A stretch of 64,000 nt of DNA, taken from Cunninghamia lanceolata. Its lineage: Eukaryota; Streptophyta; Pinopsida; Cupressales; Cupressaceae. The position numbers and the translations under genes were made by a program. Location of the stretch: assembly GCA_027924645.1 (NCBI GenBank), contig BSBN01000781.1, forward strand, positions 1,240,001-1,304,000, given 5' to 3'. Below the pieces are notes generated by a model, which made no database searches, had not been told where the DNA came from, and worked only from the letters and a program-made list of their open reading frames with translations. This document shows, piece after piece, positions 1 to 12,090 of this stretch; position 1 is the first letter of the stretch, and each line of letters begins with the position of its first letter.

Positions 1-2869
1 TATGAATTAAATATAGCTAAAACATACCTTTTGTTCAATTTTTAGACTGAAATAATACTAATTTCTGTAGAAAATGATGAAAAATTAGCTTTAAGCAACA
101 AAAATCTGACTTGAATAAATGCAGATCTGTTGAAGGAATTCGCTGTTACTCCTGTAAAAAATCGCTCCAAGAGTGCATTTGTAATGCATAATGATGAAAT
201 GAAGTGGAGCGCCCCTCTCTATATAGGCCATTTACCTAGGTTAAAGTAATAGTCGGCCAGGCAGGTCGACCAACATCAGCATTTAATGTGTTTTTGAACT
301 TTTAAAATTTTTAAACATACTTCCTATTTAGGCGTCAAAATAAGTGAAAGAGGGATGAAATGGCGCCTTGTCTTGTTATCTATTCCTTAATGATTTCAAA
401 CACATTTCAACTTAGGTGATGAAATAAGGTGGAAAGAGCTGTAATATGTGTCCTATTTCTTGACTTCTCCTTCATTCTCCATTCGAGACGCAATTGATGA
501 CTTCAATTCAAACATGTTTCATCCAAGGCGCTGAAATAAAGTGGTCTTGACACAAAGGTACGCCTAGATGTTTATTCTCTTTCTGTTGAGCCTCAATGCA
601 TGATGAAGTGTGCCTTGCCTCTTGAAAACTTACTCCCAACCCTAGGTGCGCCTTTGAGTCTCAAATAATACTTCTCCTCATACCTTGATCTAGGCACATC
701 TTCATGTTGCTTGATATCAAAATTAGCACCTATCATCCTTCTTTCTAAATGAAACTTTGATGCCTTCACCCTAGGTGCTCAAATGAGGTTAGACATGTGA
801 TCATATGCGCCTAGGCTCATGATGCTTGGGATCAATGGACAAGTCACTCTCATCAAGGTGCCCTTTGAGGGTTGTTCAAACAAGAATGTGCACCTATCTT
901 TCTCCATGTTTGTTTATATACTTCATGCCTCTGAAGGTTTCATACTTAACTTGTTCAAGGTGCCCAAACTAGGTCAGAGAGACAAGGAAATGTGCCTATC
1001 TTTTGATGACCTTGGTTCTTGGCTCTTCTCACTCCCTAAATCACTCTCCTTAACTTCCAAGAGATCTTGCTAACATTTGCATGCTAGACATCAAAGTGTG
1101 AACCCTCTTTTGTTTAAGGCACCCAAAGTAGGTGAAATGGGTAAGGAAGTGCACCTCATTTCTTATGCATACCTCTAGGCACATTTAAGAGTTGAAATGA
1201 ATGTGAACTAGTGCCTTGTATTGTCTTGTTCAAAAGGCTTTAAAGTTGATTGACTTATGATTTCCTCCTAGGTGTTTAAGATGTCTAAAACTTGAAGAAA
1301 TAGCGCTTAGGCTTTTGATATATTGTTGACAAGTTTTATGCTCTTTCATCTTTCACATATTCAATTTCACCAACATTTCATGTTTCTCACATTCAAGGTG
1401 CTCCAAATGATCAAACTTGCAAGAAATAGCGCCTTGCTCCTAGTGGAGTTCATTTATTTCCATGTGTTCAATTCATGATAATTATTTTCAAAGACTTCCA
1501 AACTAATTGATAACTTATTTTCTTGATATTAAACTCCTTCATCCACTGCTCCATTCTAGGCGCTAAAAATGACCAAAATTACAAGAACTGGTGCCTATAC
1601 CTCCTGGCCTATCCTTAGGCATTATAATGATCTTAAGCCTCTTTCAGCCAAGGCATTGATGTTTAGAATATTCTCACTCCAAGGTGACTTCAAAATTTAA
1701 GGCTCTTAGCTTCCTTATCCTGAGGCGCATATTGAGGTTGTTTTGAACATGGATTAGCGCCTAGGCTTCTTCCTAACTTATTCTTTTTCCTTCCTTATCA
1801 TCAGATCATTGTAATTGTTCACTAACACCTCCCCAAAGTCTGCCACCTCCAAGACTTATAGTTTCAAACTGATTTCCCCTTAGGCACGCACTTGAGGTTG
1901 TACATATGACCACATGCGCCTTGGCTCATGATGCTTGAGATCTATGGAGAATCACTTTCAAGGTTTCATTTTTGACTTGCTGAGGTTCAATAGAGATGTC
2001 TTAATCCTTTACTCCTTCAACTTGCTCGATGTATGCCTCTTTGATCCTAGGCACTCAATCTCACTTCAACAATAAACCTTCCTCCTAGGCACCAAAAAAT
2101 GACTAAAACAACAAGGAATAGCGCCTAACTCTTAGATGATTTCTTCCTCCATTTAAGGCACACTTTGGTGAAGAATTAAACATGAATTGGCGCCTATGTA
2201 AGATGAGGTTTCCTTTCACTCCCCTTAACCTTCAATCATTGTAATTGATATGGAAAACCCTCAAGACTTGCAATTATAAGTTGATTTCTACCAAGGCGCT
2301 CATGTGAGGTTATTTTGAGGGCAAAGGGCACCTAACTCTTTGGTGCTCAATTTGGCATGTTTGATCAATTTTGAAGTCAAAATGAACTATCTCTCTTAAG
2401 GCACCAATTATGAGTGATTTTGATAAGAAAATGCGCCTCCACTTCGAAGACCTCCAACCTCTTTCCAAGGTGCTAAAGTGAGATTACATTGATGAGGAGA
2501 TGTGCCTTAGGCTAGAAATGACCCAAGTGGTTGGATATAAGCAATTAGAATCATCTTAAGGTCCTTAACTCCTGAAGGCAGACTTTGTTCATTAATTGAA
2601 TTTCCTTCCTACTCAAGGTGCATATTTGGGGTGTTGTAGATGATAATTGGCACCTAGTCCACACTTGACCATTCGCTTTGTTGATCCTCACTTAAAACAT
2701 CATACATATCCCTTCACTTGACCCAAGGAATGTTCTATACCACCATTGCAAGCTCATAACCGGCTGACTCTGAGATAACACCTACAATAAACCCTAAAAT
2801 GACTAATCCTATGAAGAAAATTGGGGGGTCTCCATTTGCAATCGGGTGATGTGTGATTTGTTCACAACA
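1..2869 (+). mobile_element. Family E LTR, copy E1 (gypsy type, right part; start lies outside the window)
   Basis: Positions 1-777 align with 11057-11833 and positions 778-2869 align with 59806-61855, so this is one repeat of more than 2.8 kb. In the second copy the repeat ends in CACAACA and a primer site follows, which makes it an LTR in plus orientation. Here the same CACAACA end (2869) runs directly into copia integrase codons of element A. E1 is therefore the right LTR, or a solo LTR, of an element inserted into A. It codes for nothing recognisable. It is filled with short GCGCC/AGGCGC words, many decayed to AGGTGC or GGCACC. The 84-codon frame at 819 is not supported as a gene. Confidence 0.8.
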
Positions 2870-3312
2870 CTACCAAAGACTCTAAAATACTTCACAGTAG
2901 GAGTGATACCAAACCAAAGTTCATAAGGGGTCTTACCAGTATTGCCTCTGATTTTTACCTGATTAAAAGTATAGACAACAGTGCTTACAACTTCTCTCCA
3001 ATAGATCTGAGAAACATTTTCTTTCATCATCATGGTCCTAGATGCTTCCTGGATGGTCTGATTCTTTCTCTCCATAATTCCATTCTGCTGTGGAGTCCTT
3101 GGAGCAGATAACTATCTCTTTATCCCATGTTTCTCACAGAATGTTATGAACTCACCAGATGTGAATTCTCCACCTCTATCAGACCTGAGGCATTTTATGT
3201 TTATGCTATTTTTATTTTCTACCATAGCCTTGAATATTTTGAACTTCTCAAGAGCTTCAGATTTCTCTTTTAAGAAAGTTACCTACATCATCCGGGAGTG
3301 GTCATGAATTAG
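2870..3312 (-). pseudogene. Copia integrase core, 3' part (element A)
   Basis: The minus strand reads integrase catalytic-core codons: a stretch ending SRMM, then FLKEKSEALEKFKIFKA, the CLRSDRGGEFTS motif with the second catalytic Asp, and PRTPQQNG followed by ERKNQTIQEA with the catalytic Glu. It continues to TPYELWFG and YFRVFGS. These are family-typical Ty1/copia motifs. Stops interrupt it, for example one in place of Trp after SRMM and another before LSAPRT. The reading is lost exactly at 2869/2870, where E1 begins, so the final codons of the 88-codon frame there are E1 sequence and not protein. It is the direct continuation of the part at 6920-7361, separated by B1. Confidence 0.9.
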
Positions 3313-5166
3313 CAACATGTGAGGCCTACACTTTTTCATTTCTGTACATGTGACTATTTAGCTTACTATTGTTGGTATTTTTATATTTATGGGACTGTTG
3401 TTCCCAGATTTTTAAACTATTAAAATCTTATTATGTTAAAGGAAAACTAATTGGGTGATGTTAGATAGAAAATTGTCATGTGATTTCATTATGTTTATAA
3501 GAACTGTGGTATGCTTTAGAAATGCATGTATTAAATTTGCTTTGGCTATGATATTTATATGTGGAATTAACTTTGAAATTGAGTGTGTAGGTATTTCTAA
3601 CAAAACCACAAATACAAGAGATCATTCCACACCCTATGTTGTATCCCTTGTGAGCCGATCTAGTTCCACGAGGAACTAAGATCAACCTTGTGTTTGGTAA
3701 ATTGTTGTAATGTTGTATTGTTGTAATGTTGCATGAGGTTAAGGGAAATAGTTCTATCTTCTAAATTAATTATATTGTGATAAGTGTTGTAAGAAATGTT
3801 GTTTTGAATCTTGTTTTAACTTTATTTCTTTTTGACCCTCTTCTTGTGTTTTTACTTGACTCTGGGAGTCCTAACTAGGTTTAAAACAACCCTAGGTTAT
3901 ACCCCATGGGTCTAGGGACCTTTTTGACTAGGATAACCTTGGGTTAACCTCCATATGGACACTTCAACTTCAAGGTGAAGTTAAGTGACGAATTTGGAAG
4001 TATGGGGACAATGGGATGAGTGGAATCCACACTCAGACCCACTTCCAAGTCATGGAGGAACATCATGATCCCCTAATAATGGAGTGCTTGCCTCTTTGTG
4101 CCTCTCTTTTGGTGGGGTTCCCCTTAATGAGGGTGGTATGTCACCCACTCTCTCTTATTTTAGTTTACTTATTGTATTTTATTTCTACATGTGGGCTATA
4201 ATGGGGGACCTCTTGAGTGGGGTTAATTGTTTTAAGTCTATTAGGGATAATGGATAATGAGTGGGTTTATTTTATTAATTCCACTTGGGATAGTGGGGAT
4301 ATTTTATTAATTCCACTTGGGATAGTGGGGTTATTTAAATATTACAATCTTAAAACAATGAATTTTTAATTCATCCACTATGAATTTAAAATTCACAGAT
4401 AATGTGAGCCCTTGATCTCAACTCTTGATTCTCACCTTCCATTCACTTATCAAAAAATCTATAAATGAGACCCTTCTCTAAACAATTGGAGAGACAGGAT
4501 TTTGCAGGGGAACTTCATTTTTTTGTGCAGGGGAATTTCATGCTTGCAGGAGGGGACTTCATTCTTGCAGGGGGACTTCATTCTTGCATTCTTATCATGC
4601 CTAATTTCCTCTAGGAAAATCTTCTTCTGGCATCCTCATAATGCCTAATTCTTTCTCTATTCTTCTCTTCATAGCCTCATAATGCCAAAATTATTCTAGC
4701 CATCCTATATCCTCCATTCTTTATCCCTTGCTTGTGATCATAGAGAGATTATTTTTGGGGTTGTATTATTGAGGAAAGAAAGAGAATTTTAGAGGAGGCT
4801 AGAGTGGAGCTCTTCATCAACTTTCATTCCATAATTGGGCTTTGGAAGGTTGGTGAATCAAGTCTACTCTCTTGTGTATCTGTTGTTTTATATGTATGTT
4901 TGTTTCTTGCTTGTTGAATGAGTTTGCAAATGTCTTCTATGAGTATTCTATTATTGTTTTAGGGTTTTGTGTTGGGTGTAGAAAGAGCTCCTTCCAGTTG
5001 GAAGGCAATGCTCATCTTATATAGGGAAGGGGAGGTGTGACCCTCCTCAGGTGTCATCTTGGTTCTTGTTGTAAATGCCTTGAGGGCATGTTAGTACTTT
5101 TGAGCCTAGAGGGCTTTATGGCTTTGAGAGCCTATTGGGATATCCTTGGTAATTGATTCATTGGAA

Positions 5167-5270
5167 GGCTTGAGGCCTTGTGGAAGAATAAATTTTTGGC
5201 TTGAGGCCTTGTGATAAATTTTGGCTTGAGGCCTTGTGATAAAGTTGGCTTGAGGGCTTGTGATAAAAAG
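5167..5270. repeat. Tandem repeat of GGCTTGAGGCCTTGTG units in B1
   Basis: Four to five copies of a unit of about 28 bases built on GGCTTGAGGCCTTGTG, each followed by an A/T-rich spacer (GATAAA or GAATAAA). The matching part of B2 near 45215-45330 holds only scattered copies of the reverse complement (GGCCTCAAGCC), so the array differs between the two family members. Confidence 0.75.
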
Positions 5271-6004
5271 TGATAAAATGTGAAGGGATGAGACCTAGAG
5301 GTAGAGATGTCTACTTCCCTACCCTCCCTGAACTCACCTAAGCTGAGTCTTTATATTGTGAGTCAAACCTTGAGGGTGTGTGTATTATTTGATTTGTTGT
5401 TGTTGTTCAATGTTGTGATGTGTATAGTCTATTTTACCTTGGGTATGTGGATGATCTCCCTAGCTCGGGGCTGACCCTCTTGTGGGTCTACGGTAGGGAG
5501 GAGAGCAGCTTGTGTGGTGTTTCTTCCCTTGTGTGATATGCAAGTTTTCTGGGAGCTTATTGTGAAGCTTGGAGAAGATTATTGGATCTTAGAAAAATAT
5601 TTTATTTTCCTTAAGTCTTAAGGAGAGCCTGATCTTTTAATAGCTCCTTCCTTGTCGATTTTCCAAAAGGAGAAAATTATCTCCCTATTGTTGTATAAAT
5701 TGTTATTTTTGGAGTTGTGAGGAAATCCTCTTTGTTCTTGGGCTGATAGTTGTAATTTTCTTATTCATTAAGTTTTACCATTTAGAAATAAGAAAAGGAA
5801 AAGAAAATTTGTTTTTAAAAGGATATTAAAATTATCTAGTTCCTTCTTCTTCTACTTGCAACGTTGTGAGTTAGTTGATGTTTTAATTAAGTTTGTAAAA
5901 GTATTAAAAAATATCCCCACCATGAAATAAATGAAATTTGGGTTGCAATATTGCTTTTGAAATTACTGCCACCTTGAGGGTCTCATCCTAGGATGGGGAC
6001 CTTT

Positions 6005-6117
6005 TTACTTTTACTATTCACTATTCACTATTCACTTTTTACTATTTAGTATTCACTTTTCACTATTCACTTTTACTATTCACTATTTACTTTTATTATT
6101 CACTTTTCACTATTCAT
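6005..6117. repeat. Low-complexity repeat of TTCACTATTCAC / TTTTACTATT units in B1
   Basis: About 110 bases made of TTCACTATT, TTCACTTTT and TTTACTATT blocks in irregular order. The block has no counterpart that I can see in B2, so it probably expanded after the two copies separated. Confidence 0.8.
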
Positions 6118-6382
6118 TTGAAGGCAAACTATATGTAGTTTAAAACATTTGACTTGAAATAGAAATCTTAAATCAAGGAAAGTGGGATTTATTTATGTGC
6201 ATAATGTATAATACGAATTGAATAGATGCTTAAACTCAGAGTTACAATTCAGAAATACAATGTTTATATTTGCAAAAACAAAATTAACTCATTGCTTTGT
6301 TTTTAATGAAATATTCTATACTTTCTTTATAGTTAACGAACTTATTAATGAAACTGAGAGTTAAGTGAACTGAGATAATGGC

Positions 6383-6384
<2 letters not shown>

Positions 6385-6438
<54 letters not shown>
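6385..6438. repeat. (TA)n microsatellite in B1
   Basis: An uninterrupted run of about 27 TA dinucleotides. It lies in the non-coding interior of B1. Confidence 0.95.
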
Positions 6439-6440
<2 letters not shown>

Positions 6441-6919
6441 AATTAAGTTTCAGAGAAACGGTAAAATGAACGTGATAGAAATACAAGCAAAATTAAATTC
6501 CAAGAAAAGGAAGAGAGGGCAAATGAACGGACTTGGTTGAAAATGCTAAGTCTGAAGGAGGAGAAATTAGTATTAAATTCTAGAAAATGGAAAGAAGAAC
6601 AAATGACTGTACTTTACTAAAAAATGATCTATCATCTAAAACAACTGTTGTTCAAATGTAAATCGTGAGATTAACCTAAAGCAGGAAACCACGTGTTTTC
6701 TTGCGTAGGGTGTGCGCACATGTATTTGGTATGCTACCGTCAACTATATTATTTTCGCCTTAAGCGTACATTGCCGAGCACGCTTACGCATGCGAGGGGG
6801 TTTACAGGGTAGTAAAGGAAATTTTTTGTCAGTTCGTATCATGACCACATGACGCATGTGGACATGACACGCGTGAATGCGTGTTGTGACCGCATGGGAA
6901 ATGTGGGCATGACACAACA

Positions 6920-7361
6920 TGAAAGACCTATCTCCCTATAGACTCCTGATTCTTGCCACACCACAGAGATTAGTATGCACCAAGTCTAACAATCCAGTTG
7001 AAGATTGTTCCTTACTTTTGAATGTGATTCTGCTTTGTTTACCCAACTGACATTCTTTGCACAAACTGTTACTATGTTTCATCAGTCTTGGAAGATCTCT
7101 TACAGCCTAAGTGTTTCTTATCTTGATGATATTATCAAAATTCACATGACACATTCTCCTATGCCACAACCAACTCTGATCAATTTGAACAAAAAAACAA
7201 CTTTTGCCCGTACCAACCAATTGGAAGATGTTACCTTTTGTCTGTGTACCAGATGTAATCTCAATTCCAAAGCTTTCAAAGATCTTGTATTTTCTATTTT
7301 CAAAATAGAGATCATAGTCTTTGTCCACCAACTGTCCAACATTGAGAAGATTATGCTTCAA
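6920..7361 (-). pseudogene. Copia GAG-pre-integrase and 5' part of integrase (element A)
   Basis: The minus-strand frame from 7361 reads KHNLLNVGQLVDK and then the WHRRMCHVNFDNI segment of the GAG-pre-integrase zinc region. After a stop near 7107 it continues with the CKECQLGKQ zinc pair and DLVHTNLCG, which carries the first catalytic Asp region of Ty1/copia integrase. It runs to GDRSFM at 6920, where B1 begins; the next codons are found at 3312 downward. Stops fall after IIKIRNT and after ARIRSL. This fragment belongs to the same polyprotein as the protease fragment upstream. Confidence 0.88.
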
Positions 7362-7457
7362 ACCTTCAACATATAGAACATCACTGGTTTTGTTCTTTCC
7401 ATCAAAAGAGATGGTTCCTCTGCCTCTAATTCTGCCAGCAGAATTATCTCCAAATTT

Positions 7458-7646
7458 TCAAACTCCACCTTCATATCTTTCCAACCTTAAGAACTTACTC
7501 TTGTCACCAGTCATATGGTGAAAGCATCCACTATCAATAACCCATTCATCCTTTTCTTCAACCTGAGCAGTCAAAGCACTTTCTATCATCTTATGATTGG
7601 CAGATTCAATAGGCATTGGATCTTCTTCTTTGATGGAAATAAACAC
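7458..7646 (-). pseudogene. Copia protease fragment (element A)
   Basis: The minus-strand frame contains EKDEWVIDSGCFHHMTGDKSKF. The DSG triad after a Trp-Val/Ile pair, followed by an HMTG block, is the signature of the Ty1/copia aspartic protease. A stop follows EGGV, after which the polyprotein continues (KFGDNSAGRIRG) into the pre-integrase domain. The codons between gag and this frame show a damaged CCHC knuckle near 7790-7830, in which IGHFASRC is still legible but the first two cysteines are gone. Confidence 0.85.
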
Positions 7647-7798
7647 CCAGTCACTTCCAAGTTTATTTCCTATCTTAGATTCATCATTTGTTACTCCATC
7701 ATGATCTTCTTGAACATAGTAACACTTCTTCTGAAACCTTTATCTATTAGGGTTTAGCCTTGAAAACCTTTCCAGACATCTTGAGGCAAAATGACCAA

Positions 7799-8632
7799 TC
7801 ATATTGTAGGCAAAGATTTGAAAGGTAATTTTCCTTCATACTTACCAGATCCTCTTGGTAGTCTTTTTGCAATAAGGGCTTCAAGTTGTTCAGCTTCTAA
7901 CTCATCTTCTTCCAGATCTTTCCTTGCTTTATCATACCAAGTTGATTTCCTTGAGGAAATTTCACCTGGATCATATCTCTGTTTACCTTTTGTAGAAGCA
8001 CTAGCTTTGAATGCAGATTTAGTCTTGGGAAGTGCATCACCAAACTTAGCCAACTCAAATGCAGATATCTCAGCAACCAATTGATCCCTTGTGATAGTTG
8101 TTAAAGATCTAATTTCTTCAATAGAAAAAACTTTGTGTTTATATGCAGGAGGTAAAGATTTGAGAACTTTAGCAACAATTTCATCTTCATCGAGTAGTCC
8201 ACCAATACATCTGATGCCACATACAAGCTCATTTACTTTTGTCATATATAAAGTGATATTCTTATCTTCACTCCTCTTTAAGTTTACAAGCTTTCCTTTT
8301 AGACTTTGCAGCTTGGAACACTTAATATATTTGTCTCCTTCATATAGATTTTTAAGCTTTGTCAAAATTTCATAAGCAGTCTTCAATCCCATAACATTTG
8401 TCAGCTTTGAATCAGACAAGGCACTCAGTAGGGCTTCTTTAGCTCAAAGATTATTTTCTACATCTTTGACTTCATCTAGAGTTGTTGGGCCATTCCTTGG
8501 GGGAACATATTTAGTTGAAGTTATGTTCCAATACTGATATCCCATGCATTGTTAGTGATATTCCATGCGACTTTTCCAGGTAGTGAAGTTTGATCCATCA
8601 AACCTTGGACTGTCCTTCTTGTAGGTCGACAT
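7799..8632 (-). pseudogene. Copia gag (element A)
   Basis: The likely start is the ATG at 8632 (minus strand), about 40 bases after the primer site, giving STYKKDSPRFDGSNFTTWKS; the PxFDGxNFxxWK pattern is the usual Ty1/copia gag N-terminus. The same frame then runs through TAYEILTKLKNLYEGD, the KSLPPAYKHKVFSIE segment and a basic tail, matching the UBN2-type gag domain. Stops at roughly 8554 and 8445 break the first third; from 8419 onward 206 codons are open. It would form the particle shell in an intact element; this copy cannot. Confidence 0.88.
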
Positions 8633-8674
8633 CCTGGTTCTCCTCAAGCGGTTAAGCTTCTTCTAGAGGAATTT

Positions 8675-8687
8675 GGCTCTGATACCA
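8675..8687 (-). other. Primer binding site, initiator Met-tRNA type (element A)
   Basis: The minus strand reads TGGTATCAGAGCC two bases after the LTR end. This is the standard plant initiator-methionine tRNA primer site, and it fixes the element's orientation and 5' LTR boundary. Confidence 0.92.
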
Positions 8688-8689
8688 AT

Positions 8690-10087
8690 TGTTGGATTTA
8701 GGACAGATAACTGAGAGGGGGGGTGAATCAGTTGTTACCAAAATCCTACTCTTTATTTACTTTAAACCTTCTTATATTTCAACATCATATCAAAGATTCA
8801 ATCATGGAAGCATGATGTAATAATTCAAGAGCAGAAACAACTTCAACACATATAACACCAAGATTTTGACGTGGAAAACTCGGTTAAGGGAAAAACCATG
8901 GGGTGACTAACCCAAGAATGTATTCTCTATTAAAAGAATAAAGATGAATAAAATGGCACTTGCTAGTTAGGGCTCATTGCCCGAGCACACTGCTCACAAG
9001 AGGCCCACTGCCTATAGAAGACACATTGCCTATAAAATAATATAAGTATTACATACTTGAACTAGAGATTAGCATCTTTACTATGCTTGAGTCAGTTCCA
9101 TTTTAGTTCAATACCTCTGGTCTGCTTATCGCTCCTCTTCACTACCACTTACTCATCATGACTTGGACACATATGAATGACTTTGCAACTCTTATTTATA
9201 CATGACATCGACTTTGGAATGACCATCAAATTTGAGACAACATACACTTATTTTATTACAGAGCAATTACAAAAATACACTTTGACTTATTACAAAAACC
9301 TCATGTGCATTACTACACTGTCAGCCACACATATAGGGGACTCCAATCTTCTTCGAGGAACATGCCATGCTTTGGAAAACATCTTCAAGATCATCCACAG
9401 CATGCGTAAATCATCCAGTCGGCCAAGACTAGGAAGAACATAATCACCCAAAGGTAAGTCTTCAATTACAAGCTCAATATTCAATGTGGACCACCAACAC
9501 AAACTGGACACAATCTAGAGACCCACACAAGCTTGCTTGAATCATGAAGAACATCCGCACCACTTCTGCTTATTGTAATCATTCACATCTTCATATGGAA
9601 CCTCAAGAACACAGTCGCCCATCACTATCACATTAGAAGGATTTCTCGTGGACCTCCAAACCATGAACCAATTGATTTGTCAATTCACATTATCCTCCCA
9701 AACATGCCACCAGATCCGTAGAACATGATATTGTATTTCTAGATCTCACCGGACCTATTTGTGTCACTCTGTCACCTCTGAAGAGTTACTAGAACTAGTT
9801 TTACTCTCATGGCCATAACTCCTCCACATTTTCATGCGGACCTCTCAAATCTTGACTAGATCATCTTCAGACACATATCTACAAACCCTTTGATGCACAT
9901 TCTATGATCTTTATCTAGCTGGGATCTTCACTTCATAGAGCTTCACCGTCTTCACTGATCTTCTCTATTTCTGATATGACTAATTTTCTCAATATCCTCA
10001 GCATACAACTCATCCAATCCTTGACATCAATGCAACAAGAATATGTTGACATCAATGACAACACCGGTTAGGCCCATACTTGCAACA
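8690..10087 (-). mobile_element. 5' LTR of element A (about 1.4 kb)
   Basis: In minus orientation it starts TGTTGCAAGTATGGG and ends CTAAATCCAACA, directly before the primer site. It is diverged but clearly related to the LTRs of element D: both begin TGTTG(G)CAAG with GTTGTCATTGATG shortly after, and both end with a TCACCC...CTCAGTTAT block. Both also carry the stretch around GGGCTCACTGCC and GAGGCTCACTGCC (here reverse strand of about 8950-9030). The small frames inside it are not genes. Confidence 0.82.
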
Positions 10088-11056
10088 CAAACATAGCTCA
10101 AATGTAGTCTGTAAACAATGCAGGTTACAATACAACATAGAGCTAATGCTCTTGCAGGAGTCTTCAACACTTGCATTTGGAGATGATCTAGCAGTATAAT
10201 AGTACCTGTCAAAACCTGTAGTACTTCTCACCAAAGTACCTGTTTATATAATAAATACAAGGCAAAAATGGCTCCACATTGGGATGGGCATCCAACATGG
10301 CCTCATGGCCTAAAACCAATGCCTATGGACACTTATCCAACACTGTAGGATGTCCTTGACACTTGTCAAGTCACCCCATCCCAAGGAGGTCACCTATTTC
10401 TAAAATGGACTATGACAGATGCTCTTACGACTCTTACAACCGTCATAGAATCTTCTAAATTGTATATCTTGGTTGACGGATCTATCATCCACTTCTTCCT
10501 TACTTCTTGCATATACTACTTGGAATTAGCTTCAAAGGTATGTTGTGTAGTTGTAGGACAAATGAACACCATCTTTCAGTTCAGGATGTTGAAGATCTAT
10601 TGAATAGCCTCTCTTTGTAGATAAGCTAAAACAGTTCCATCCTTAGCCACAACTCATCTTCTTTCTTTATCATAGTGTTGAATGCATTCCAACACCAATT
10701 CAATGCTAGCTAAGGCAGGCAGGAAACAAGCTGCTTATATGATTCCACTCTTGGCAATGGCCTTGATGTCTTCATTCCTCATAATGGCGAGCAATAAATC
10801 CTTTATCTCCTCTAAATTGACATGTCCCATGTTAGTATCTCCCACATTCTTCCAATGTGTCTCAAGTTTGGAGTTGGGTATAGTTGACTTGGCATCCATC
10901 TTGATCATCACTTGACACTCCTTCGCCGTCATGCCCATTTACTTACAAGACAACACCTCTATTAGAGACTTGAAATGACAAAATTATCTCTATAAGACTA
11001 ATTTTTGCATGATGAAGCTATGAAAATCTAAAATTTGTATAAATAAAAGGCAATTT
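10088..11056. other. Flank of element A up to the recognisable part of the E2 LTR
   Basis: This stretch separates the outer end of A from the first base that aligns with E1. It may be more of the E2 LTR (E1 starts outside the window, so this cannot be tested here) or the interior of another element. Apart from the decayed minus-strand frame at 10404-10938 I see no feature in it. Confidence 0.5.
10404..10938 (-). pseudogene. Decayed reading frame of unknown function
   Basis: Starting at the ATG at 10938, one minus-strand frame stays protein-like for about 178 codons. It reads AKECQVMIKMDAKS, then HVNLEEIKDLLLAIMR, then, past a stop, a segment with VVAKDGTVLAYLQREAIQ, then KMVFICPTTTQHTF and RKKWMIDPSTKIYNLEDS. 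Six in-frame stops occur after the first 67 codons. I do not recognise the family. The pattern of a short charged protein in flanking retroelement DNA resembles the extra ORFs that some plant gypsy elements carry, but that is a guess. Codon-like continuity across the stops is the only evidence. Confidence 0.45.
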
Positions 11057-11833
11057 TATGAATTAAATATAGCTGAAACATACCTTTTGTTCAATTTTTA
11101 GACTGAAAATAATACTAATTTCTATAGAAAATGATGAAAAATCAGCTTTAAGCAACAAAAATTAGACTTGAATAAATGCAAATCTACTGAAGAAATTCAC
11201 TGCTCCTCCTGTAAAAAATCACTCCAAGAGTGAATTTGTAATGAATAATGATGAAATGAAGTGGAGCACCCCTCTCTATATAGGCCATTTACCTAGGTTA
11301 AAGTACTGGTCGACTAGGCAGGTCGGCCAGCATCAACATTTAATGTTTTTTTTAACATTTAATATTTTAAAACATACTTCCTATTTAGGCGTCAAAATAG
11401 GTGAAAGAGGGATGAAATGGCTCCTTGTCTTGTTGTCTACACCTTAATGATTTCAAACACATTTCAACTTAGGCACTAAAATATGGAAAGAGCTGTAATA
11501 TGCACCCTATTTCTTGACTTCTCCTTCATTCTCCATTCTAGACGCAATTGATGACTTCAATTCAAACATGTTTCATCCAAGGTGCTGAAATAAAGTGGTC
11601 TTGACACAAAGGTGCACCTAGATGTTTATTCTCTTTTCGTTGAGCCTCAATGCATGATGAAGTGTGCCTTGCCTCTTGAAAACTTACTCCCAACCCTAGG
11701 CGCACCTTTGAGTCTCAAATAATGCTTCTCCTCATACCTTGATCTAGGCCCATTTTCATGTTGCTTGGGATCAAAATTGGTGCCTATCATCCTTCTTTCT
11801 AAATGAAACTTTGATGCCTTCACCCTAGGTGCT
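11057..11833 (+). mobile_element. Family E LTR, copy E2, left segment
   Basis: It aligns base for base with E1 positions 1-777 (for example AATTAAATATAGCT at the start and CACCCTAGGTGCT at the end). The repeat is interrupted after 11833 by F and resumes at 59804. Where the LTR starts to the left of 11057 cannot be determined from this window. Confidence 0.85.
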
Positions 11834-12090
11834 TGTTGTTCTCAAAATCAGCTATGCTCATTTTTGTAGACAACCCCTACGAAACTTTTCCGTTTCGTAG
11901 ACTACACTCTAAGTTTGTTTATCGAGATGAGTCCTCTTGGGCTCGCATGAAGTCTCCTAACATTGTTGAAACAATTTGTGATATTCCCTTAGGTCGATTC
12001 TTCGAAAATCATGAAAATCGACTAGGTCGTAAGCTTGTCAAAATATCAATTTTTGACTATTTTGGGGTGTTAGACTTTTTTTTTAGTTTT

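Larger units (their letters stand above)
3318..6914 (-). mobile_element. Element B1: 3.6 kb non-coding TG..CA element (solo long LTR or non-autonomous LTR element)
   Basis: On the minus strand it begins TGTCATGCCC and ends GGCCTCACA, and it is flanked by the 5-base duplication CAACA (3313-3317 and 6915-6919). Removing it with one CAACA restores the copia integrase frame, which fixes the ends precisely. B2 at 24570-46887 has the same termini and shares interior blocks, for example 3860-4010 with the reverse strand of 46080-46260 and 5450-5520 with the reverse strand near 45000. I found no direct repeat at the two ends, no primer site, no polypurine tract and no coding frame of interest. TG..CA ends with a 5-base duplication indicate an LTR-type integrase product, most simply a very long solo LTR. 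Confidence 0.75.
2870..10087 (-). mobile_element. Element A: Ty1/copia retrotransposon, minus strand, truncated by E1 and interrupted by B1
   Basis: Read on the minus strand the order is LTR (10087 to 8690), primer site (8687 to 8675), gag, protease, GAG-pre-integrase and integrase, which is the Ty1/copia order. The 3' half (rest of integrase, RT, RNase H, right LTR) is cut off by E1 at 2869/2870 and lies outside the window. B1 splits the integrase; dropping B1 and one copy of its 5-base target duplication rejoins the integrase codons in frame. The outer flank after the LTR is CAAAC (10088-10092), the expected target duplication, whose partner is not visible. The LTR is related to that of element D. 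Confidence 0.85.

Noticed and set aside
819..1073. 84-codon frame repeated at 59848-60102
   Set aside because: Both lie in family E LTRs; the repetition is LTR homology and the residues change wherever CpG decay occurs, with no sign of protein constraint.
2809..2869. Final codons of the copia integrase frame
   Set aside because: The protein-like reading ends at 2870; the rest is E1 LTR sequence read through in frame.
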